Assembly: GCA_016617855.1 (NCBI GenBank)
Contig: JAECUM010059219.1
Coordinates: 39,425 to 103,424, forward strand
Direction of reading: 5' to 3'
DNA length: 64,000 nucleotides
Source: Megalonaias nervosa
Taxonomy: Eukaryota; Mollusca; Bivalvia; Unionida; Unionidae
Part shown: positions 22,769 to 35,080 of the stretch, one piece after another
How the letters are laid out: every line of letters begins with the position of its first letter
How positions within the stretch are numbered: position 1 is the first letter of the stretch
Program-made: the position numbers and the translations under genes
The notes under the pieces: model-generated
What the model saw: the letters and a program-made list of their open reading frames with translations, nothing else
Databases searched by the model: none
What the model was told of the DNA's origin: nothing

Positions 22769-25700
22769 AGCAATGCACCAGCGCCCCGACGTCGATTACA
22801 TTCAAGACAGGTCAGCATCACATTTTCGCGTGTGTGACAAAGACTACTATTAATTCTATCCACGGTGAATTTTGTTTTTTTGAATACTGCCACAACATTA
22901 CTGTGTTACAGCTCGCACAATGATTATTCTGTCGCTGTTTCAGTGTCATGATAAATTCAGCGTCGAGATCAAAGTCGTGCTTATCTTTTTATCACATCTC
23001 TAATAACTAGCTAATTTTTTCTCACTACATCATCGCCATTGACGGTAGTTTGATTATTATTTACTGTGCAGTCTATGATAACCCTCCGTAGATGAGACAT
23101 TCTTCTGACTCGGGACACTGCCAGAGAAACAAAATTTACCATTCAATACGATCATCGACAATCCAAATATTTGTATCGGAAATAGTTAATCCTTAACGTG
23201 CTCTCAACAGCATACACAGGAACTAAAGCAATTTTATTTAGTACAAGATTTTGTTTGTCATCAATTCCAGGAATGTCAACATCGATACTCTGTCGTCAGA
23301 TATATACTGGGCGATAACACAATGGTACAGGTAGATTTGAACATTTTTCTTTATGTAACAGAAATAATTGTTGTTGAAGTGTATCACGAACTATATTTCT
23401 ACTTACAACTATCAAATCAGCAGGACTCCATAAATTCCAAAAATCATTCATAGAAGTTTCTAGAATTACTTTTCGCGCTATTTCACAATGAATTTTAACA
23501 GGCTAGAGTCTTTTTATTTTTTGTAACTCCCTTAAGTCTGGATCAAGCCCTCGGTAATCATTATTTATTTCCTCATAATAATCTGCAACGTTTCTAGCCA
23601 TTCATGCGGATATGATCCAACAAAAGGTGGCGGTTGACGATGATCGCAGTATTCCGATTCAATAACCAGTCCAGAAACGTTTTTGTTTTTTTTTTTTTTT
23701 AACATATCTAGCGACACTGTGCATATTTCATCCAAATAATGATCTTGGGAATGTATTTTTCGAACATTCGTTCAGGAGTCCATGCATCTCATTTCCATCT
23801 AAAGTAACTGATAAGTTTGAGATTTAACTCCATGTTCGATAATTTCTCTGGCGAGCCGATGAGTTGGAGTTAACACAACCATATCTGAACAGTTTTTCAG
23901 AAATAATTCAATCGCACTCATTCTTTTACGAAAACCACCAAACCCGTTACGATAAACAGTTTTATGTCTAGCTACGGGATCATATACCGATGGTGCGGAT
24001 GATAATAATGACATTTGATTATTCTTCTGGTATATATCCTGTTACGTATAGACTCGTTTAAAAGTAACAAAAGAAAAGAGCGAAGACAACAAGCTTTGTA
24101 CGTTTTAACAAAAGCAATTTATTTCCCTAGAAAACAAGGTGAAATGGTGAAAATATGAAATAGGACTTACGGTTTGTGAAGCAAATACAAACATTTATCT
24201 TAGAATTGTGAAAATATATAAGTCCTTTCAATAAACAATTCTAACCGAATCCAATTTGAATCTCAAGTTGGTTCCAAGATGGAGGATGATGACGTCAGAC
24301 GAAGTCTTTACACAAATGTCCAGAATTTCACGTTGAACCACAATTTGTACTGTTCTGTTCCAATTTAGAATCAATTTCACTGAATGTGTTTGTCCTAAGC
24401 CACTTGTGTAGTTCTCCAGGGAAAATAATTCTTATTTATAAAGTAGATGAACTCCTATAGCTGCCATCTATGACAAGACACATCTCGAGCTCTACAGATG
24501 TAAGAAAAATAAACTCTCTCTAGCACAAGAAAAATAATACCTTTTTCTCAAGGTATAAGAACGACTCTGACTATTTCACAGGGATCTAAGTGTTTATAAA
24601 CCGAACTAAAACGTCATTTCATGCATGCGCACGAAGAACGCATGGTTATTTCACTATCTTAACAATCGCAGTACACGATATAATCACATATACTTAGAAA
24701 ATTACCTTGGCCACAACCAATAGTTTACGCCGGTTGTTTATCCAGTCGGCAATCTAAAATAATGCTTATGCAAGCCGAGAGTCATATTTACGTTCTAAAT
24801 AAAAACGACGTTTCTTTCAAAATATCAGATCCTGTGCACATAATCATCATCATAATATAATATAATGATACAAAAATGAAATAAAAAGAATTCAAATTTT
24901 AACACACAAGTAACTAAATTACATGGTCGTAACAATCCTTAGATTCAAAGTCTAACTGAGTATCTTTTCTCGCTTTATTCTCCATTCGCCCCATGATGCA
25001 TCGATACCAATCGTTAACAAATACGCATATTTTGTATTTACATAAAATGAATCTGTGGCAACTCTAACCGCGGAACCAGGAAATCTGTTTATCATTGATA
25101 ATAAATTTATCAAAACATTCGCTAACATCGAAGATATTAAATGAGGAAACTGTGGTGAGTCACCATCAATATAGCTCACAATTGTACCTAATTTAGTTCC
25201 ATTCTATAAGTAAGCATTATTCCGGCTTATAAATGTGCCTTTCACTGTTGTATCAGTAATTATGACATCGAGTTCGGCATCGTTGATGATTAGTCGACAA
25301 CAATGTCGTTTATTATCACATGAACTACCCTGAGTAAATTTACCCATTATTATTCTGCGGGATCCTTTGCAGTGTTATTTTCATATTCAATTTCATCAGG
25401 ATGAAGTTCAAAGGCTTCGTGGAGAACTGATCTCTCAACTTCAGGTAACCAGACTTGTTTCTGTGGAAGATACGATATTATTGCTTCACTTACAGTTAAT
25501 GATACTAAAATTTCAGCATCAAGCATATATCGTAACAGCAATATTGGAGCCCAACATTTTTCTGAAAAATGACGACCAAACCAAACATAAACAATCGGAT
25601 GGAGATTTTCCGTGAACGAAAACGATTCAATACATGCAAATCCAGTTTAGTCAAAATCTGATAATTGTCCATTTATTGCAACTCTGGTCATCGCTTGTGT

Positions 25701-26524
25701 TGGATGTCCAAATCTCTTAAAGTATTCAGAACACTCTCCCATTCCAAGAAAACTTCCAGGATAACATGCAACCATATCAACTGAGATAACATCCTAATAA
25801 CCGTATTTGGTATTCCACAATTCTCCATGTCGGTATTCGATAGAGCTTAGCTGCACATCAACAAGAAATTCCGATCTTGTCAGCGAACGTGAATTTTTCG
25901 CCTGAGCAAAGTGAGCAGCAACTGAAGGAACGGTAAAATAAGTACTGAGTAATTGTTCAGCAACATCGGTTTATTTCGAGGCAAGATTTTTCATTTCCGA
26001 GTGGAGAAATTCTGCACGGTAAATATCTCCATTAGGTCGTACAAACTGATCAAAATTTCCATATTCGTAACTTTGAAACAACCATACAGATACAGGATCG
26101 CTTTTACTAATTTTATTTTTAAAATCAAAAATATAACCATCATAAATTTAACAGTTCTATCTCGTGGAAATATTGGTACATCCATCGTCCACGCGTGTGC
26201 ATAACGATCAATGATCTCTATCGAAGTTCCTTTCGATTTATATTTTGATTTGTACAAAATCTCGCTGGTTATTGTTTTCACCCTTATCGGAAATTTTAAT
26301 TTCTTTTCAAGCTCAGTTACATCATTGATCGTAGCGCCATGCTCCTTGACACGCTCATTTCACTCATTTGTTCTTTTTTTGCGTCATAAATCCGTCAAAC
26401 CATTTCCACGTATCGCGTTTATAAAATGTTCTGTGACTCGCTAAGCTACACAATTCAACGCCGAAATTTTCATCCGTTTGAGATCATCAGCGCAAGGTTT
26501 TTTATCATTTAGCGGATATACCGA
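22769..26524 (-). pseudogene. PolB-SF1 helicase-HNH fusion (element A copy, 5'-truncated, LTR-interrupted)
   Basis: Minus-strand fragments match the element B/C fusion gene in order: part of the N-terminal region (26440-25991), palm motif A DMVACYPGS near 25770, the motif C region VRVATDSFYV near 25050, the helicase start SAPSVYDPVARHK near 23990 with a destroyed Walker A (GFGGFRKR), helicase motifs to about 23100, and an HNH region at 22770-22960. An 895-bp insertion (24040-24934) separates palm motif C from the helicase. The 5' end is lost at about 26524, where unrelated sequence begins. Numerous stops and frameshifts are present, including a TAG at 25794-25796 just before palm motif A. Confidence 0.85.
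24040..24934. mobile_element. Probable solo LTR inserted in the element A polymerase gene
   Basis: The inserted block starts TGTTACG and ends CGTAACA, giving TG..CA termini with a short perfect inverted repeat. It is flanked by ATCC on both sides (24036-24039 and 24935-24938). Comparison with elements B and C shows the polymerase/helicase reading frame resumes on each side. The length of 895 bp, the 4-bp target duplication and the absence of coding sequence fit a solo LTR of a gypsy/Ty3-type element. A non-autonomous DNA transposon is the alternative. Confidence 0.7.
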
Positions 26525-27510
26525 CGAAGGAGAAAACTCTGTCGTGGAAAGGTAGAGAGGTTGAAGAGTAACCTCGCTTGTATTTTACAATAGTATTCGC
26601 TCATAAATGAATTATATTTTTTGGTTGGTTTTTTTCACATCATGTCGCAGATAAAATAACCAGATCGGCATTTTCAAAGAAATGCAAACAGCGAATAATA
26701 TTTCAGTATTTCTCTCCTGAAGTAAGACAGAAAACACTCCTATCGTAAAACAGATTAATTCAACGTCCACAGTGAAGGGAAATAGCTCTGTCAGCGAAGG
26801 TTGAGTGATTTAATTGATTGTGTTTTACAATAATAAATAAAGTACCTTTTTTGGCTGGATTTAAAAAAAAAAAAAAAAAAAAAACCATTATCTTTATTTT
26901 TCTGACTTTGACAGGCTTCTTGCTTTCTTTAGATTTTGTCAGGGATAAGAATTTAAAACAAAGAGAAAAACGGGCAGCGAATAAGCCACGCCCGTTGTGT
27001 GAGCTATTCCTGGATTTACGAGATTCGAACACCTTATATAGGTTCTGATCCATATTACTGTAAGTGAGCTCATGTAACAGTGGCAATGTTCTGACAAAGA
27101 TTGGCCAATGAGAACACTGCGCTGTAAGTGAGACAAAATGAAAGTGTATATTGCATTCCCGCAATTAGGGGTGCCAGAATTATATGTAAGTGCCGTCCTT
27201 AGAGATGAAATCCAACATGATGTATGTCATCGAACTGTGCTAATTGCCTGACTAGAAATCAGAGGTCCGTTCGCTCGGATCCCCCTTTGGACCTGCAAGA
27301 ATGTTGTTTGATAATGGGGGTTGTGTCTGCGCTTAAATTAGCACTGATCAATACAGACGCTTGTTGGACGTAAAATTGTATATACTGCATATAATAGTTG
27401 AGATTGTATATATACTGTAAATATGTGTTGTGCCATCCTTATATACTGTAAATACATTCCTGGTTGAGGAATACAAATATTTTCTTTATTTTAAAGAGAT
27501 ATTTATTATA
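26525..27510. other. Rearranged, gene-free segment of element A
   Basis: This segment replaces the 5' end of the polymerase gene. It holds two diverged copies of a motif (CTCTGTC..., TTTTACAATA..., TTTTTTGGYTGG) about 250 bp apart, a poly-A run at 26861-26883, and a stretch near 27290-27345 that matches element C 56930-56985 in inverse orientation. No coding sequence is supported. Confidence 0.5.
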
Positions 27511-27912
27511 TAATGAATTTTTAAAATAATAATGCTATTATTTCTGCTATTGAGAAATTACATTATGATATTATCTGATAAATTTGATCCTGAAAAAATT
27601 ATTTGTGACTTTGAAGCACTGCTGGAACGAAGATGCTAAGGTTGATATACATTACGTTTCATTAAATTACTCCAACAGTCAAGGATACAATTTTTGGCTA
27701 CCGTCGATGATACACAAGTTGAATAATTTGTTTCACTTGCACACACGATTGAGAAAATTAGATTAGAATTGTCTCACGAATACGAAACAAAAAATGCTCG
27801 CGAATGCGCGTGTAAGACAGTTGAAAATATTATGTCCGATTGTGAACCCAATGACTTCGTCATCGACTATGTCAAGGCCAAAGTCATTGGTGAAAGTGAA
27901 AGTGATTGTAAC
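27511..27912 (+). pseudogene. 135-codon small gene of lineage 1 (element A copy, inverted orientation)
   Basis: Read on the plus strand, the fragments NAIISAIEKL, FDPEKIICDFE and TIEKIRLELSHEYETK match, in order, the element C gene at 56407-56813, which lies on the minus strand. Several stops and a frameshift break it. Its orientation relative to neighbouring genes is thus reversed compared with element C. The protein is helical and charged, with no recognised domain. Confidence 0.7.
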
Positions 27913-28409
27913 AGCTAAATACAGTGACAAAGTCACTGGTGAATGTTGTAACGGATTGTGCAAGTGATTGTAACAGCTAAACAAACTGAAAGTGTGAAAC
28001 AAGGGGAATAATTCGTTTCTGACTATATTTGAAAATATTAATTTTTTTAGTTCTGAATCAGGATATTTTTTTGTTCTGAATCAGAAAATTTTAAAACTTA
28101 TCAAATTTAAGGCAAGAATGTGCATAATTCAGAATCTGATTTCTATCACATACAAATGAAATTATATGTTTTCGCTGCAGTTCATTTAACTGTTCCTGCG
28201 TTAACAAAAGTTTTCATCGTATATTAACACTAAAGTTTTCTGTGTTGGGAAGTGTCAAGGTTGTTCTGACTGCACTTTCGAGTACCTCTTTGCTGTATAC
28301 AAAATTCTCGCTTGTTGGTAGATTATATAATACCACATAAATAATTGTTCGTGAGTTTGTAGAACTTCGCGTTTGTGAAACGTCAAGTTCGTATCCCTGC
28401 TAGGCCTGA

Positions 28410-29307
28410 CTGGATATTTCAAGATCTACATGATAGCTGCCATCGATTGCATCACATACAAGGTTAACTGCTATCGTTATGTGATCGCGACAACACCTGG
28501 TGAAATATGACTACCTCCACCGTGGGAATCATTGTTGTGCTTGAGGTTGTTTGCCGGTAGGGTTATTTTTCTCTATGATTCTAATATCGCTGGAAAATAT
28601 TCATCGATAATATCATTGACGTTTTTCTTCAGCTCATCGTCGTTAAATCCGGAAATACAAATCTTGGTAATTCTTCTTCTGTAATCATGTAGTGTCTTAC
28701 AAAAAACTGTTTGAGTGTTATCGTGTTGGGGGATGGAAAATCAACGAATTCACTATCACTGGCAATCACTATTTCGACGATAATTTTATTGTTTTACTTG
28801 ACGTCTATGCAACCTAGTTTAGATGTATCGTTTTAATGATCTGTTGATTTATATCTTCGTTGTAATATTGTGCAACACTGGAAAATAAATTTTGTAGTTT
28901 GCTGCTTAATTTTTTTGGTGTTCAGACTCAATATCGTTGAAAAATGATAAAAGCCTCTTCGTTGAAGATCGGCTTGACATCATCAAATCTAACTAAGGGG
29001 AAGTATAATCTAGGAGGTTCTGAATCATCAGAGGCAGTGAAAGTAGTTACTTATCAACCATTATATCAATATCCCTCTCCACACCAAACCTCCATGGATG
29101 TTCTTTTCGATAATTGGGAAGTTTTAAAAATAATCGTTTGTCTGAAACATAATCACCGCGTTGAAGCTGCAGCGGAGTCGAGGACGCCGCAAGTTGTGCT
29201 TCTGATCATCATAACACAATTTTGATCGACAACTGATATATATATATGCCAAACCTTATATATATATATATACTGCTATATATATATATATATATATACT
29301 ACTATAC

Positions 29308-29348
<41 letters not shown>

Positions 29349-29768
29349 CGCTGTAGTCACCCGTTGATATTTCTATCGCGGCTGATAACGTTGGTTCATG
29401 AACCGTGCTAGCTATTTTTGATTCTTTTCCTGTGATAGACTTGATTCTGCGTTGGAATTCATCTTTGATTTGTTCAATCTGATAACTGCCCGGCGGTATG
29501 CTCACAACATTCCAGTCTCGTGTTCCATAGGGTTTATTGTTACGCGCAAATATCAGTTAATTATTTGCTTGCAACCCACCGAATGACTGTGATCTATATT
29601 TGGCCAATCATGATACACTTGTAATTGTGCTAGTGCTATTTCCTTAGCTGGAGTCGCAGTTGGAAAGCTAAAGTTGAACTCAGGATTGGTTGAGCTTGCT
29701 GATATCATCGTGGTTTTTGACAGAGTTGTATTAGCGAGGATCTGTTGTATTAGTTCTGATGACGACAT
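28410..29768 (-). pseudogene. Putative virion surface/penton-position protein (element A copy)
   Basis: The first 60 residues (29768-29590) and a later block (29505-29345) match the element C gene at 59115-60628, including STNPEFNFSFPTATPAKEIAL and GSYQIEQIKDEFQRRIKSITG. A TA-repeat expansion (29236-29345) has destroyed the middle. Fragments near 28400-28720 still align to the C-terminal half (the HGGG-like and DGSYQ-like regions). The last 130 or so residues are missing. See the element C entry for what the protein may be. Confidence 0.75.
29236..29345. repeat. Interrupted (TA)n microsatellite inside a virion gene relic
   Basis: TA runs broken by CTGC and CTAC lie within the reading frame of the element A surface-protein gene and are absent from the element C homologue. 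Confidence 0.95.
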
Positions 29769-29775
29769 TATTATT

Positions 29776-30285
29776 TTTTAAATCGGAGGTTTAATATCAT
29801 ATCGTTTTTCGTAGGTTCCATCTTGTCTCCTGACACAGTCATAGACTCATATTAAATCTTAATCATTTCTTTGAATTCCTGATCTGATATTGTTACATCG
29901 TTGAGACCTGATGATATCAACGAAGATAATTTGGTGTATGTTAGCCTCGCCGTATGCAACTTTATTGTATATTCGTGTAATTTATCAACAGTGCACTTGG
30001 ATATTTTATTTCGATGATATTAAGAATACCACCAACACTGTTTACAACTGAAACACCAATTCCTATCACTGGCGCTATCACGTACGTGGCTGATAAATGC
30101 GCCGATGGCAGTTACTATTCCAGCAATGACCGCAGATGCAGAGTAATCAATTATATCAGTAACAACAACACGTCTGCAGTATTTGTTTGTTTTACTGTAT
30201 ACTCGTCGATGATATAGTTTAGTTGGGTACGCCGAAAACACACTTGCTCGTATCTAAAACATTGAACGTCGTTTGGGGAGTTCAT
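29776..30285 (-). pseudogene. Small membrane protein of lineage 1 (element A copy)
   Basis: From an ATG at 30285 the frames give a charged N-terminus (SPNDVQCFRYEQVC), a hydrophobic segment around SASAVIAGIVTAIGAFI, a second weaker hydrophobic segment, and a C-terminal LSSLISSGLNDVTISDQEFKE-like helix. The same layout appears in element C (60621-61213). The conserved ending with ISDxEF is familiar from invertebrate Maverick membrane proteins of unknown role. Frameshifts near 30150 and 30050 break it. Confidence 0.65.
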
Positions 30286-30304
30286 GATATAAATTATAAA
30301 AATT

Positions 30305-30607
30305 TTAAGTAGGTGGTAGTTTAGCGACGAATTCAATACACCAATAGTAAAGCACTCCGAGGATATTTTCTTCGGGTTCCACCACAAATATTCCCTGGTC
30401 AGTTTGATCCAATATCACTAAAAGAGATCCAGGGGAGCCAATAACTGGATAACGCCGTGAAATTGTAGTAGATATTGTAAATGTCGTAGTGCCGAATATT
30501 GAAAATCTGTATATGCCGGTAACCTCAGCTCGATGTTTGATGGATTTATTGATTGGTGACCATAATACTGATCCAGACGCTACTGTATATATTACACTGT
30601 CCGTCAT
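30305..30607 (-). CDS. Conserved 100-aa lineage 1 protein (element A copy, open)
   Basis: An open frame from ATG at 30607 encodes 100 residues. It shares VIYTVASGS near its start, AEVTGIYR in the middle and YYWCIEFVA near its end with the element C homologue (61237-61533). It looks like a beta-rich small protein without signal peptide or membrane segment. It lies between the fibre and membrane-protein genes in the virion block, so a capsid accessory role is possible but unproven. It is one of the few element A genes without a stop. Confidence 0.6.
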   Translation of the reverse strand: MTDSVIYTVASGSVLWSPINKSIKHRAEVTGIYRFSIFGTTTFTISTTISRRYPVIGSPGSLLVILDQTDQGIFVVEPEENILGVLYYWCIEFVAKLPPT

Positions 30608-30627
30608 TATTTTTAATGTCAGAGAGT

Positions 30628-31359
30628 TTAATGTCGATGACTGCTGGACTTACAAAAAAAATCATTAACTACTCTATTTATGTTTCTACGAAAATTTACA
30701 AACGCGGCTACATGATTAGTATATTCAGATCTAAATGTGGTCATTCCATCATTGATTGTCATTAATGAGGCCATCATTGGGATGTTGCTATTGTCGACGT
30801 GTTTTTTCGTTGCAGTGTCATCGTTTGATTCTGGTTCATCAAGACCAGTAATTGTATCATTAGAAATTATGAGAGTACCAGTCATTGTATCACATGCGGA
30901 TAGTAAACAATCAGCGATCTCAGTTCTGAGCCTGTTGTTGTTACTGTCTACGTATCTTTTTGTTCCCATATCATTGTCTGAGTTTGGTTCTCTCGCATTG
31001 AGAATTGTATTTTTGCTCATACTGAGATAGCCAAACGTAATATTTCCAATTCTTCTGAGTCCATCAACCTCTACCATGACTGTTAAAATTTATTCCTCAG
31101 AGTTTTAATTTTACCGCTTTTAGCAAACACCACTAAGTTATCTTCCGTCCCTTTGGAATCCGCAGAAAAATATCTGTCAGCGTGATATTATTCGTCTTTA
31201 ACCGTCCTTGCTGATCCTGAAAAGCAACTACTTCATTTTGGTCCACATTTGCGAGACTCAAAAGATCAGCGAGTTCATTCTTGACTCGTTATGGGTTGCA
31301 TCTTTAGATAAGTCGCCTTGAGGTTTTCCTCGAGCAGATATCCTGTAAATATCTACCAT
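30628..31359 (-). pseudogene. Fibre-like protein with phage-tail-fibre repeats (element A copy)
   Basis: The gene starts at an ATG at 31359 (DIYRISARGK) and continues in a second frame from about 31077. It contains repeated units of the form (E/D)PxSNDDTATKKHVD and NSDNDMGTKRYVD, the same DxxxT(K)xYVD pattern that marks trimeric phage tail fibres and collar fibres. After these comes a helical C-terminus (VNFRRNINRVVNDFF). In an adenovirus-like particle this would be a receptor-binding spike; that role is inferred from the repeats. At least one frameshift occurs near 31090-31280. Confidence 0.7.
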
Positions 31360-31365
31360 TTTGTT

Positions 31366-31530
31366 TCACTAAGACCTGTTTAAAACGACAGTGGACGGTT
31401 ATACCGTCTGGTGGTATACTCGTGCACGACTATGAGGCGGCATCGTTGACGATGACACAGCGTCGAGCACAGCAAGCACTTCACGGCCACATATTGGTGG
31501 ATCAGTTATTCTCTGTGTTGGTAATGTTGA
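31366..31530 (-). pseudogene. Adenain-like protease, C-terminal part (element A, separated by LINE insertion)
   Basis: The minus-strand frame contains PPICGREVLAVLD, matching the C-terminal Cys region of the element C protease (62319-62732); this Cys is the likely nucleophile. The N-terminal part lies at 34428-34666 on the other side of a LINE. About 30 bp of the element C sequence is missing at the junction. Confidence 0.7.
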
Positions 31531-34427
31531 ATAATAATAATCATAATGAGGACTTTGTACAGCGCCTACTCTTTAGAAGCTCTAAGCGCTTTACAATATT
31601 TGACAACACTTTAAAAACATATATCATGATATAATTACAAATATAAAAACAAACACCAGGAAATTAGAAAACAGAAAACATGCATAAATATTTAAGGTAA
31701 GGAAACATTATTAGGATTTTAAGTCTGTTCGTGCAGTTGAAATAGGTGAGTTTTAAGAGCGCTCTTGAATGAGATTGCTGTGTCTTTGTGTCTACATTCA
31801 GAGGGCAATTCGTTCCACGTTGTTGGGTCCCTGGTATGCAAAAGAGCGTTGTCCATATGACTTCATTTTCATTGTGGAAAAAATAAGAATACGAGTGTCA
31901 GAAGAGGAGCGTAAGTATCTTGTTGGTGTGTACAGGTGGGTGAGGTCGGATAATTATGTTGGACCGAAGCCCGTCAGTGAAGCGTAGCACAGTGAACAAA
32001 TTTCGTGTTTAATTCTGGATCGAATGGATAAAACGTGTAGAGTACAAAGCAGGGGAAGGCGTGCTCTAACCTGATAGTGGGATTCTAAGGATGATCCGAG
32101 CAGCTGTGTTTCGAACTTTTTGAAGTTTCTGGAGTAGATATTGAGACGAACCAGACAGAATTGAGTTACAATAGTCTAGTCTTGAAAGTACTAAGGAACA
32201 CACAAGTGTTTTAGGGGCATCAACTGAAAGATATTTGCGAATCAAGCTGATGCAGCTCAGCTCTAGATATGCAGCCTTGCATATGATCATGACATGTTAG
32301 TGCAATGAGAGAGTACTATCGAGAGTAACACCTAGGTTTCGTATTGACTGTGTGAATTTGATGTTGATGTTGCTGATATTTATTGTTTAAGGTAAGGATG
32401 TGAAAGAGAAAGCCTTTGTGTTGTAATCAGAATGTCTTCAGTTCTATCATCATTCATCTGCATCTTGTTACATGTCATCCATGATTTCACATCGGAAATG
32501 CATCTTTCTACACCTTGGATAGTAGTTTCAATTTCAATTGGGTGGGTACATTTGCATATTTAGGTGTCATCAACGTACAATTGGTGAGACATTGGATGAT
32601 AATCTATGACACTTGAGAGTGGCTGAGTGAATAGAATGAAGAGAACAGGTCCAAGAACAGACCCGTATGGAACACCACAACATAGATTAACTGGGCTGGA
32701 GTGTTTTACATTTGCGGACACAATTTGTGTCCTCTTGTCCAAGTAGGACTTGAACCATAGTAAGGCTGTATCGTGAATGCCAAATACATGCTGGAGACGG
32801 TGAAGTAATATATCATGGTCTATTGCGTCAAATGTTGCAGACAAGTCAAGGAGTGTGAGGAGTGTGATCATTCCGCTATCCAAAGCAGACAGAAGGTCAT
32901 TAACTACTTTCAGAAGAGTAGTTTCAGTACTGTGGCAAGGGCGATATGCAGACTGTACATTGATAAAAAGACTATTTGAATTCAGATGAGACACAAGTTG
33001 GGATAGAACAACTTTTTCTAAGATTTTGTGTATGAATCGGAGATTAGAAACTGGGCGGTAGATCTTTAAATCATTATGGTCGAGTTTTGGTTTCTTCAGC
33101 GGAGGTTTTACAATCGCAGTTTTGAAAAATGATGGGAATTCCCCGGATGAGAGAGAGGTATTAATAACATCAGCTAGTGAAGGCTATATTGGATCTAAGC
33201 ACTCAAGTAGCAGTGATGTCTTAATCGAAACAAGTTCACATGACTTTGGTGCACTCTTCATCACGATTGTACGTACTAAATCCATAGAGGCAGGTTCAAA
33301 TGCTGCTAACGGTTGCCGCTGAAATTCTAAATCGCAATTGTATGATGAGGAGGAGTCAAGTGAAATTGTGTTGTCAAGTTTATCTCTAATGATTTGTACT
33401 TTGTCACGGAAGAAATCTGCAAACAGGTCCGGAATGGCGACTGGAGAGAAGGTAGTTGGAAGTGGTGTACATTTGTTCCCTGACATTAGCTTGTTAGTAA
33501 TCTCGAATAGCCCTTTGCAGCTGAAACTTTCCGTGATCTTAGTACCGTAGTGGGCTAATTTTGCTGCATGGACTGTTTGTGACATTTTTTTTAGCGGCTT
33601 CATAGATTTGTTTATGAATAGTGAGTCTGATGGAAAGCCAAAGCCTCTTAGCTTTATGACGGTCTCTTTTAGCAGTGCAAAGCTGGTCCCTAACACTGCT
33701 ATACCACGGAGAACATTTTTGAATTGATACTCTGCACTTGGAGCATGTTTGTCAAGCAATGAACGGAGGCAGTTACCAAGTTGTTCTGTGTAGGAAGTAA
33801 CCAAGTTTTTAGATTTGCATGGATGTCATGCATTAGTCGGGTTCTTTTTATCATACTGATTTTTCTCTTGGTAGCAAATAAAGGTGGAGGTTTAGGGACT
33901 GATACGTCTAGATGGTACATAATGCAGAGGTGATCTGATGCAAGTTCGTGGGACACCAGGGAGGACTGTAGACTATTATCATCAGGTCTATAAAGAATTC
34001 AGTCTAAAATGGGACCATGTTTATGGGTGGGTTGGCTAACTGACTGTTTGAGGTTGAAAACGTGAATGGAATCTAGGACTTTTGATGAGTATGGGTTTCC
34101 AGGATAGTAAAAGTAAACGTTGAAATCTCCAAGAATAATCAGGTTGCCACCTATCTAATTTCCATAGTCCAGGAGATTCGGAAACTGCTCCAAGATGAGA
34201 GATCCAGTCAGCTTGTTTTTTCTACTAGGAGGAGGGCGGTAGAGGCAGAAAAAAATGGACTGACCTTTGTTCCAGTGTGAGTGTGGATTATTCTAGTTCA
34301 AACGATGTGTGGTAGAAATTGAAGGTTGTAGTGTGGTTAAGACGGTTGATCATGGAGTTCTTTGCGATGACAGCAATTCCACCTCCGCTAGAGGACAGGA
34401 GTTTGGCGCGGAGTGCTTTGCACTCTG
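31531..34427 (-). mobile_element. CR1/L2-like LINE (5'-truncated) inserted in the element A protease gene
   Basis: A minus-strand non-LTR retrotransposon. From 5' to 3' it has an endonuclease C-terminal fragment (SSGGGIAVIAKN near 34370), a linker region (33956-33184), a reverse transcriptase with AYRPCHSTETTLLKVVNDLL, LLDLSATFDAIDHDILLHRL, GVPYGSVLGPVLF and a YVDDT box in place of YADDT (32994-32560), and the C-terminal segment LDYCNSILSGSSQYLLQKLQK (32290-32066). The 3' end runs into an ATTATT-type microsatellite tail at 31530-31545, as in CR1/L2-clade LINEs. Frameshifts and stops show it is dead. The flanking protease halves define its ends to within a few bases. Confidence 0.85.
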
Positions 34428-34666
34428 CCGACGTATTTGAAAAATTCTTTTAGTGGTGCCAACCCATATGAATCGAAATAAACAACTCCACGTGGATCAA
34501 TCGCGTATGCAACCCAATGAGTACCTGGACCAGAACTTCCATCGAGATTAATGATACCAGTTTCCTGGATATTTGGTTGTTTTGGTAATTGATCACACAT
34601 AAAAACACCTCTGAAGTTTTTGATGTTTAAATATTTAGTGGCATCAAGTAAATCAAAATTGGACAT
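34428..34666 (-). pseudogene. Adenain-like (C5-type) protease, N-terminal part (element A)
   Basis: From the ATG at 34666, MSNFDLLDATKYLNIKNF opens a frame that reaches GTHWVAYAID (catalytic His) and VVYFDSYGLAPL (acidic residue and substrate-groove region). It is then cut by the LINE at about 34427. Adenain-type proteases cleave capsid precursors during maturation. The gene overlaps nothing and lies between fibre and pX-like genes, as in element C. Confidence 0.8.
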
Positions 34667-34688
34667 AGGAAGTATCAGCGAAGTGTCC

Positions 34689-35075
34689 CGGGGAGTCTTA
34701 GACCTCGACCGTACTTAGACCTTTTTATTTTATTGGAAGTTTTTATTCAGTGACCTGTTGCTTTCTTTAATGCCATCCCATTAGCAGTCCCAACAGCACC
34801 AAGTGCATCTGCTTTTGCAACAGCTGGGGCTTCAGCAGCTATCAACACTGTAATAACTACAAGAAGTGGAAATATACCACCCGTCTTGACTACGTCTTTA
34901 ATGGCACCAGCAGAAAGATTAAGTCCAACCCCGGTCTTTGATCACTTGGCGTCATTGAAGTGCCTGGTTTGACGTTCTTTCAGTGATAGTTTGTTTGAAC
35001 CACCTGCGATCTGTTCTGGTTTCAGCAATATTTTTATTCCACAGTTCCTTTTTTATACTGATTGTAGCTTTTTAA
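34689..35075 (-). pseudogene. pX-like minor capsid protein, C-terminal part (element A, interrupted by element B)
   Basis: It aligns with the element C gene at 62741-63301: LxLTERQFRxFNEA, an Ala-rich hydrophobic segment, and an Arg/Gly/Pro tail. The 5' end of the gene is on the other side of element B (42642-42679). Additional small indels break the frame. Confidence 0.75.
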
Positions 35076-35080
35076 TCTGA
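35076..35080. repeat. 5-bp target-site duplication TCTGA, left of element B
   Basis: TCTGA directly precedes the element B TIR and recurs at 42637-42641 directly after it. The undisrupted homologous site in element C (63256-63268) contains TCTGA once. Confidence 0.9.
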
